Origin: Arenicola marina
Taxonomy: Eukaryota > Annelida > Polychaeta > Arenicolidae
NCBI GenBank assembly: GCA_964019135.1
Contig: OZ025253.1
Span: 8,933,059-8,997,058 of the forward strand
DNA: 64,000 nt
Direction of reading: 5' to 3'
The notes beneath the pieces are model-generated. The model was not told where the DNA came from. It saw nothing but the letters and a program-made list of their open reading frames with translations, and made no database searches. Position numbers and translations under genes: made by a program. Position 1 is the stretch's first letter. The number at the start of each line of letters is the position of its first letter. This document shows, one piece after another, positions 57,600 to 64,000 of this stretch.

Positions 57600-57870
57600 C
57601 TGGGGATGGAGAGAAGGAGCTGTGTTTGGTGGAGGGTGGAGGGATGGAAGGTGAAGGAACAGTAGGGTGGAGCGGTGGGGAGGAGGAACGGTGCCTGGTG
57701 GAGGGCTGGAGGGGTGGAGGTGGAGGGGCGGAGGGGTGGAGGGGTGGAAGAGTGGAGGGGTGAGGTGGGTGGAGGTGTGGAGGGGTGGGGGTTGGAGGGG
57801 TATTGGTGGAGGGCTGGAGGGTGGAGCGGTGGTGGGTGAGGATTGGAGGGGTGAGTTGGGTGGCCGATAG
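57600..57870. repeat. GGAGGGGTGGAGG low-complexity repeat
   Basis: The + strand is built of GGTGGAGGG and GGAGGGGTGG words with an approximate period of 8-9 bases and drifting order. Complementary frames are Pro/Ser/His-rich artefacts. Multiple G runs allow quadruplex pairing. Confidence 0.8.
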
Positions 57871-58992
57871 GTATTTCATGAGGTGCGTGGCTGAGGCAGC
57901 CATTACACATGTCTGGCTTAATGCACTTTTCCATTGACCTAAGAACCCGGGAAGTCGGACGGCTCTTAAAAGGGTGTTTCCGTATTGTCCGCGTCCTACT
58001 GTGGAAGCCCTCTCTTACCAAAGGTAGGGAGGTACGAAAAAAGTGATGGTGGTCACTGTAATCGCTGGGCCTCTGGGCTTAGCAGGCATTATGTTACAGA
58101 GGCTGTGTGGGGACATCCACTCCCAAGCTAAGTGCTCAAGATGTCTGCCGGCCTCCCTCTGTTTGGCAGGGAACATCGGTCGTTGGAGACACTTTCTCAA
58201 TTTTTATTGTCCAGAAACAAATATCGTCTTTGAGTAATGTACCATTGTCATTCGTGGATGCTTTCCCATTTTGCATGCAGAAAGCAGTTTTTTTCAGCCA
58301 ACTATGCTCCAGGCGTGATCCGTGCACCGCCTGATCCCGTGATAAGGCCTTCGTAAGGCCCGTAGTGTGTCTATATAAAGACTCTAAATTGATACGTTTA
58401 GGCCATTTTTTGTCAACCTAAGGGTTAATCTAGGTTATTTCGTTTAGACCCTGTGAGTTTGCAAAATGATATATTGTAACTCGATCGCAGATGGCGAGGA
58501 GAGGTTGCAAATTAGACTGCAAGTTTTATTTGATAGGTACAGCATAAGGGGCGTCTGAATGGGGAAATACAGATAAGGTCATCATTGTGCACGTTCGCTA
58601 AGTTGGAAGGAAGGCAATGTTTTTTTGTTTACAGAGCTGTTTGGCGTGCAGCATGTTTACAATAGCAAACAGTCTTCTAATATTAAGGCTATGGAATATA
58701 AATGTCGAGAGTGAAAGGAAACTCTGAACTCTAAGCTAAAATTTAGGAATTTAAGGAGCAGAATCCTATGTATCTGAATATGCATCCAGATATGATGGAT
58801 CTATATGGGCCCATAATAATATGACATTGTGTTCTCAGCATGCCGCTTCGTATGAATACTGTTGTTAGGATACACTCGTGTACATCTTGACGAGGAATTA
58901 TGGCTCTGGCCTAACTTAGCGGATATAGCCAATAATACTCTTGTTTGCTACAATTTAAAGCGCGGTCCTTAAGTGCGGGTCGAAATTATTTA

Positions 58993-59000
58993 TGACGTCA
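58993..59000. promoter_or_regulatory. CRE palindrome TGACGTCA
   Basis: A perfect CREB/ATF palindrome in unique DNA, 501 bp before the next one at 59,494. Each is preceded by TTTA immediately upstream (TTTATGACGTCA), a 12-base identity. This hints that the two flanks derive from a shared source. Confidence 0.3.
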
Positions 59001-59493
59001 CTGGCTCTGGCAATACCCGGATACGTGCTGACCTGTCGCAGTTATGGCGGAAACCTGGGGTCACGCAAGGACGTCAAGCAATTCAGTGTGACTTCCCCGG
59101 AGAGTGCCAACCGCGACATCGCTCATCCGGCACAACACACGGGCAGTCAGAGCCAAATGCACTCTGATGGCCTGGGATTATTTATACCGCTTTGAACCGG
59201 AAGCCAGCTATAATATCTTCACTGGCTATTTGCTTCACTATTTATTTCTTGACCACCAGCGATGGCGGACGGATGTATTCTTCCGCCGGTAATTAAATAG
59301 CCGACCAGAGTGCCGGTGATCAGCCAGGTATATTGTTTATTTATGTCGCGCCAGGCCGGAAGCTGAGAATTATGGCTTTACCGAGCGATTTCCTGTCAAC
59401 CAGCCGCGGATGCAAAAAGCCTTTTCGCCATCGCTTGCCTATTAAATCACGACTCCATCTGGCCGGCTGCAGACAATAACTGCGGATGGTTTA

Positions 59494-59545
59494 TGACGTC
59501 ATCATGTCTGGCGATCGGCTTGGCCTGGGATATATATATATATAT
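59494..59545 (+). promoter_or_regulatory. CRE followed by a TATA-like tract
   Basis: TGACGTCA (59,494-59,501) is followed about 30 bp later by GATATATATATATATATA. A CRE 30-40 bp upstream of a TATA box is a common metazoan promoter layout, but the AT run may be a plain microsatellite. No downstream exon is recognised. Confidence 0.25.
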
Positions 59546-61287
59546 ACCCACCACATCTGTCGCGGAGGCATTCCGTGTGGTCTTCGGAGTGAAGCGGTGA
59601 AACAACTCACGGTCGTATCTCGAACAGACTCAGCCGGGAGGACAGCACAAAACGTAGCGCCAGATACAGAGATGTATGTTTGGTATTTGGCGAGGGGACA
59701 CAGCTGGTATAGATATTATCCACGCTTGCTTCCTTGCAGCAAACCCTGGACGGCAGACCGAGTCGTTGAACATTCAAACCCCACTTATGTCTTGCGACCG
59801 TTTCCTACCAACCCATTGCATCGCACGGCTTCCTTGGGCCGGTTTAGATTTGGCGTACACGCAGTTGATCTAAAACACGAATCCATCCATCCATCTATTG
59901 CGACAATAATTTAGGCCCCACTGCCATCAGCTCATTACTCATTAGATGCTTCTGGATGTAACCTTTAAACCGTGGATTTGTGGTAATGCCGTCTTTACTA
60001 ATTTGGTCCATCAGTTTCGTTGGTCAACAAGAAATGATGATGAAATAATCTGGATTTAAATAAGCGTAGAAGTAAAAAATAAATATAATACGTTATTTAT
60101 TTCCTCATTGCTACCGTATTACCACAAATCGCCCGCCCCATGCGTCCTCTACTCCTTACCTCGCCAGGACATGGCGATATGTGCTTCTACTTTTAATGAC
60201 AAACCCTGTTAGGTGTTTCCCCCGCCACGTTATTTGTCTTACCGGATGTATCCTAACACGGTCTGGTCACCGGCGAGACAAATAGGTTGATTACACTCGG
60301 ACGCCTCACCATATTAGGCACATTCGTCTTCTTCCGCCAGCCTGTCATGGATCCCATATCTCTACGCCTGCTGCGCACTACGCGGACTCATTACCGGCAG
60401 GTTTTTTGGCCGTGAAGCGCTTCGCGGAGTCGGAACCCTCTTGGTGGAGGGAGATAGGAAGGTTTTTTTTCCGCTTTTGGAGAAGACGTATAAGGTTGGG
60501 GCTTGGTTCAGTCTAAGACACTTTAAAGACTGCGCCTTCCAGGCCAGCGAGATATGGGGGAGATTAACTAGACAATAATGCAACCTAGAGGAGGGGCTGG
60601 CTGTGACGTAACGCGTAGTGGGGTGGATGGGCCTATGGGGACGTATAGAAGGATTATTCTGTCCTTGCTTGATACAGTTCAATCCTTGGAAAAAATAGGG
60701 GTCTGGCTCTTATCTTCTTACCATTGTTTGCAAGAAAGGTTCATATATATATATATATAGCTATGGATCATATATTCCATTTAAAGATCGCTATGAGGCA
60801 GAGTTTTCGTCCGACAAACGAAATGTACGAGATAATGAAACGAATATACCATTGTTCGTTGAAACAGCCCCCGATATATGTCAACGAGCCTTTCAAAAGG
60901 TGGAGTTTATGCGTCCTATCTGAGCCCACGTCTTGATCCCGCTGTCCAGTTGCCAGTAAACATGGCCACCGCTGCGGGCAGTAGGACAATGGGGGGATGG
61001 CCCACTATCCGGGTGTCTGTGTATGAACCATGGCGACCCGACCGATAGGGTAATGTATATATATAGAGAGATATATATATACATAATCGTGTAACAGCGA
61101 ATGTTACGTCGTATGTCATAAAATTTTGTTGAGATCGTGCTTCTTACGTCGCTACACAGGGGAGACTTTAATACAAAATGATGCTCGTTCTCGACAGCAT
61201 TACACGTTATGCCGTGGGCGTGTTATTGGGGGGCCGGCGGGGAGTTTAGTGTTGAGGCATTGTCCCTACCTAGTGTACTCGCTGAAA

Positions 61288-62382
61288 GGTCACGGTAGCT
61301 TGTTTCATCTAACAGGCCCACCCCTCACGGCCCTGCCGGCTATCCACTCCATACGACATAGGTCAAGGTAGTTTGTTTTATCTAACGGGCCCACCCCTCA
61401 CGGCCCTGCCGGCTATCCACTCCATACGACATAGGTCAAGGTAGTTTGTTTTATCTAACGGGCCCACCCCTCACGGCCCTGCCGGCTATCCACTCCATAC
61501 GACATAGGTCAAGGTAGTTTGTTTTATCTAACGGGCCCACCCCTCACGGCCCTGCCGGCTATCCACTCCATACGACATAGGTCAAGGTAGTTTGTTTTAT
61601 CTAACGGGCCCACCCCTCACTGCCCTGCCGGCTATCCACTCCATACGACATAGGTCAAGGTAGTTTGTTTTATCTAACGGGCCCACCCCTCACGGCCCTG
61701 CCGGCTATCCACTCCATACGACATAGGTCAAGGTAGTTTGTTTTATCTAACGGGCCCACCCCTCACGGCCCTGCCGGCTATCCACTCCATACGACATAGG
61801 TCAAGGTAGTTTGTTTTATCTAACGGGCCCACCCCTCACGGCCCTGCCGGCTATCCACTCCATACGACATAGGTCAAGGTAGTTTGTTTTATCTAACGGG
61901 CCCACCCCTCACGGCCCTGCCGGCTATCCACTCCATACGACATAGGTCAAGGTAGTTTGTTTTATCTAACGGGCCCACCCCTCACTGCCCTGCCGGCTAT
62001 CCACTCCATACGACATAGGTCAAGGTAGTTTGTTTTATCTAACGGGCCCACCCCTCACGGCCCTGCCGGCTATCCACTCCATACGACATAGGTCAGGGTA
62101 GTTTGTTTTATCTAACGGGCCCACCCCTCACTGCCCTGCCGGCTATCCACTCCATACGACATAGGTCAAGGTAGTTTGTTTTATCTAACGGGCCCACCCC
62201 TCACGGCCCTGCCGGCTATCCACTCCATACGACATAGGTCAGGGTAGTTTGTTTTATCTAACGGGCCCACCCCTCACTGCCCTGCCGGCTATCCACTCCA
62301 TACGACATAGGTCAAGGTAGTTTGTTTTATCTAACGGGCCCACCCCTCACGGCCCTGCCGGCTATCCACCCCATACAACATA
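61288..62382. repeat. 73-bp satellite, exactly fifteen copies
   Basis: Units beginning GGTCAAGGTAGTTTG repeat every 73 bp from 61,288 to 62,382 with no indel. The first unit (GGTCACGGTAGCTTGTTTCA, ACAGGCCC) and the last (CCACCCCATACAACATA) are the most divergent, as expected for array edges. Internal variants CACTGCCC and GTCAGGG recur 146 bp apart near 62,090-62,280, showing a dimeric order on the right. Every unit carries GGGCCC and, at its start, two near AGGTCA half-sites in direct repeat. Confidence 0.98.
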
Positions 62383-62635
62383 CCACTTAGCACGTAACAC
62401 CCAATCGCAGCGACCCAACTTCACTTGTGGTACGTTCGACCTTCGCACCGGCCGCTTGGACTGGCCTAGCGGAGGAATACTCCGTCAACAGCCAAAACAG
62501 GCCATCTAACTAGGTCACTCTGTGACGGGCTCCATGATTTTAGAAGACCGTGGGGGCATCCTTCAGTAAGACACACACAGATACCCAGGTCTCCAGTGTG
62601 CTGTAGAGATATCAGCACACCATGCTTCAAGGAAC
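62383..62635. other. Short unique spacer
   Basis: The spacer of about 250 bp between the 73-bp array and the SINE head contains no recognised feature. Confidence 0.5.
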
Positions 62636-62880
62636 GCCCCGATAGCTCAGTGGGTTAGAGCATTCCCTGGCCACCTGATCGAGAGCCTAAGGACACTTGT
62701 ATTGGTGGTTCGAACCCCGCTATGGTCATGTCTGTGTGGTGGCAGGATAAAGATCCCATGTCCTAGCTTCTTCGTTTACCACAGGGAGGTGGCTCCGCTC
62801 TTCCCTTCCTGCTCCCATGTAAGCGATAGGAGGAGAATTGGTTAAAGCGTCCTGAATATACAACCAACCACACCACGGGT
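62636..62880 (+). mobile_element. tRNA-derived SINE with perfect A and B boxes
   Basis: Box A TAGCTCAGTGG (62,643-62,653) and box B GGTTCGAACCC (62,707-62,717) match the RNA polymerase III consensus exactly. The D arm folds (GCTC with GAGC). The A-B gap of 53 bases is longer than in an ordinary tRNA, the anticodon arm does not fold and the acceptor GCCCCGA has no 3' partner. It is therefore a SINE head or tRNA relic rather than a tRNA gene. About 160 bases of non-tRNA body follow; the 3' limit is uncertain and no poly-A or target duplication was found. Confidence 0.6.
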
Positions 62881-63264
62881 TATCTCACAGATGAAGAAGG
62901 CCCCCTTCCCCCAGTCGATGTGTTAAGATGACGTTAGTCAAGTCGTCGGATACCTTCCTGAAACGCCGCCTGGAGCGCCCCCAGCACAGGCTGATGTGAT
63001 ATTAGAGTACCAATGCTTTCTGATTGCTCTACGGGGAGGTGTTCAAGTATACTGAATACCGGTCATTTCCGTAAACGAACCCGGTCCTTCCCACCTCTGC
63101 AGCCCCCCCCCCCTTTCCGCCCCCAACCTCACCCCTGCCTCTCGCCCCTCCCCCCCTCTCTCTCTCTCACACAGACCCACGGACATTGTCGGCTACGTCC
63201 TGGCGCTACAATTCCGTTCTCGGGGTCACCGCCCATCGACTATTAAATAACCCGCCGCGATCGA

Positions 63265-63279
63265 GACGCCCCCTGTCGG
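63265..63279 (-). promoter_or_regulatory. CTCF-like motif (minus strand)
   Basis: On the minus strand the site reads CCGACAGGGGGCGTC, matching nine of ten bases of AGRKGGCRSY and three of five of CCASY. It lies 28 bp from a CRE palindrome. Confidence 0.3.
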
Positions 63280-63306
63280 CTTCAGACAAAACCCTCTGAT
63301 GATGTA

Positions 63307-63350
63307 TGACGTCATATCCGCCCAGACGCCGGTCCTGCATACATAAAGTC
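63307..63350 (+). promoter_or_regulatory. CRE with a downstream TATA-like element
   Basis: TGACGTCA (63,307-63,314) is followed about 25 bp later by TACATAAAG, a weak TATA-like element, and then by GC-rich sequence. The spacing suits a core promoter reading rightward. No exon is recognised downstream, so this is speculative. Confidence 0.25.
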
Positions 63351-64000
63351 GGTGAGTTCGGGAGGCTGCAGGATCGGAGCGCAGACGGCGGGCGGTCCAG
63401 AGCCCACAGCCCCCCCCCCTCCTCCTCCCCCCGTGGTATCGGGGAGGACCGCGCCCATGGCGGTCCGACAATAAAACAGATGAAGAGATATGTCTGTAGA
63501 TATGAATCATGAAAGGGAAAGGCCACAGAGGTTTGGCGGTGGGTACCAATGAGGAGGAGGAAGCCGGCGACTTATTCTGTCGTCTTCAAAGAGTAGTACA
63601 TTGGCAATACAGATGAATCAAGGGGCAAAATCATAATCAATCGAATGTGTAAAAATGCCAATTTTGGTCTGTTACACCTGGAGCAAACTTTTATATAGCT
63701 TTTTTTTGAAGTGACGCATTTATACCAGCAGAAACAATAACATACATTAAATACACAGTCTACGTCCTTGGTCGGTGCTTAGGACGTTCCGTTTAGACCG
63801 TTCAATAGCGTAGTTTTGTGTGTGCATGTAATCGTTATAGATGTATGCATGTATTACATATGATATAATAAAATATATACTTATCTGCATTTATATACGA
63901 GTCATTAAAGAAATCGCTGAAACTACGGTGTTTGCATTAGCGGTGTTGCGTTTCATTGCAATTGATTATTTGGGCCTGATCTTGGTGGTTTCAATGCCGG

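Larger units (their letters stand above)
57871..61285. other. Unique DNA with CRE sites, no gene seen
   Basis: No exon is recognised across 3.4 kb. CRE palindromes lie at 58,993 and 59,494. (AT)n runs occur at about 59,531-59,545, 60,746-60,760 and 61,055-61,080. Open frames under 145 codons have no known domain. Confidence 0.5.
62881..64000. other. Unique DNA to the window end, no gene seen
   Basis: A C-rich stretch lies at about 63,100-63,160 and a C-rich/CCTCC patch at about 63,405-63,430. A CRE palindrome at 63,307 and a CTCF-like site at 63,265 are listed separately. The last 400 bases are AT-rich. No exon or RNA gene is recognised. Confidence 0.5.

Noticed and set aside
62636-62720. 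Functional tRNA gene
   Set aside because: The A and B boxes and D arm are perfect, but the anticodon arm, T stem and acceptor stem do not pair. It was called a SINE head instead.

Overview
The window looks like nuclear DNA from an animal, most likely a marine invertebrate, but I cannot name the species. The case is indirect. I recognise no intact protein-coding gene. There is one 5'-truncated LINE of the CR1/L2 type, two tRNA-derived SINE heads, short non-autonomous DNA-transposon-like elements and a very heavy load of tandem repeats. CRE, X-box and CTCF-like motifs lie in the unique DNA between them. Nothing looks bacterial, viral or organellar. G/C homopolymers of 10 bases or more recur throughout.

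Layout, left to right. 0-7.3 kb is mostly unique DNA with a transposon-like element (0.85-1.59 kb), a GGGAGA purine array (2.36-2.74 kb) and G-rich patches. 7.3-9.4 kb is G-rich and ends in an 87-bp composite minisatellite full of GGTAAG motifs. 9.4-16.7 kb is unique-looking, with a perfect RFX X-box and a 40-bp array at 14.4 kb. 17.0-17.9 kb holds fifteen 62-bp repeats. 20.9-23.4 kb is a 19-bp satellite split by the LINE. 25.8-28.9 kb holds a 70-bp array followed by about 56 copies of a 42/38-bp satellite carrying TATAAAG. At 29.7-32.2 kb the + strand switches from G-rich to C-rich. 32.3-42.2 kb is a 10-kb satellite of 41-bp units arranged, from about 34.17 kb, in a 2,370-bp higher-order repeat of about 3.4 nearly identical copies.

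43.4-43.9 kb is a 13-bp array and 44.4-46.0 kb a 26/54-bp array. 49.6-50.7 kb is a 32-bp array preceded by an AT-rich block with POU/homeodomain-like motifs. 51.6-52.1 kb is a second short transposon-like element with a SINE head inside. 54.0-54.95 kb is an inverted-repeat segment containing CRE and YY1-like motifs. 61.3-62.4 kb holds fifteen 73-bp repeats, followed by a second SINE head. Roughly 20 kb of the 64 kb is clearly tandem repeat.

Most long open frames here, including one of 2,593 codons, come from repeat units that lack stop codons and are not evidence of genes. No set of genes working together can be described. The main interest is the architecture of the satellites, the signal-like motifs they multiply (splice donors, TATA boxes, nuclear-receptor half-sites), and the motif clusters in the unique DNA on the right.
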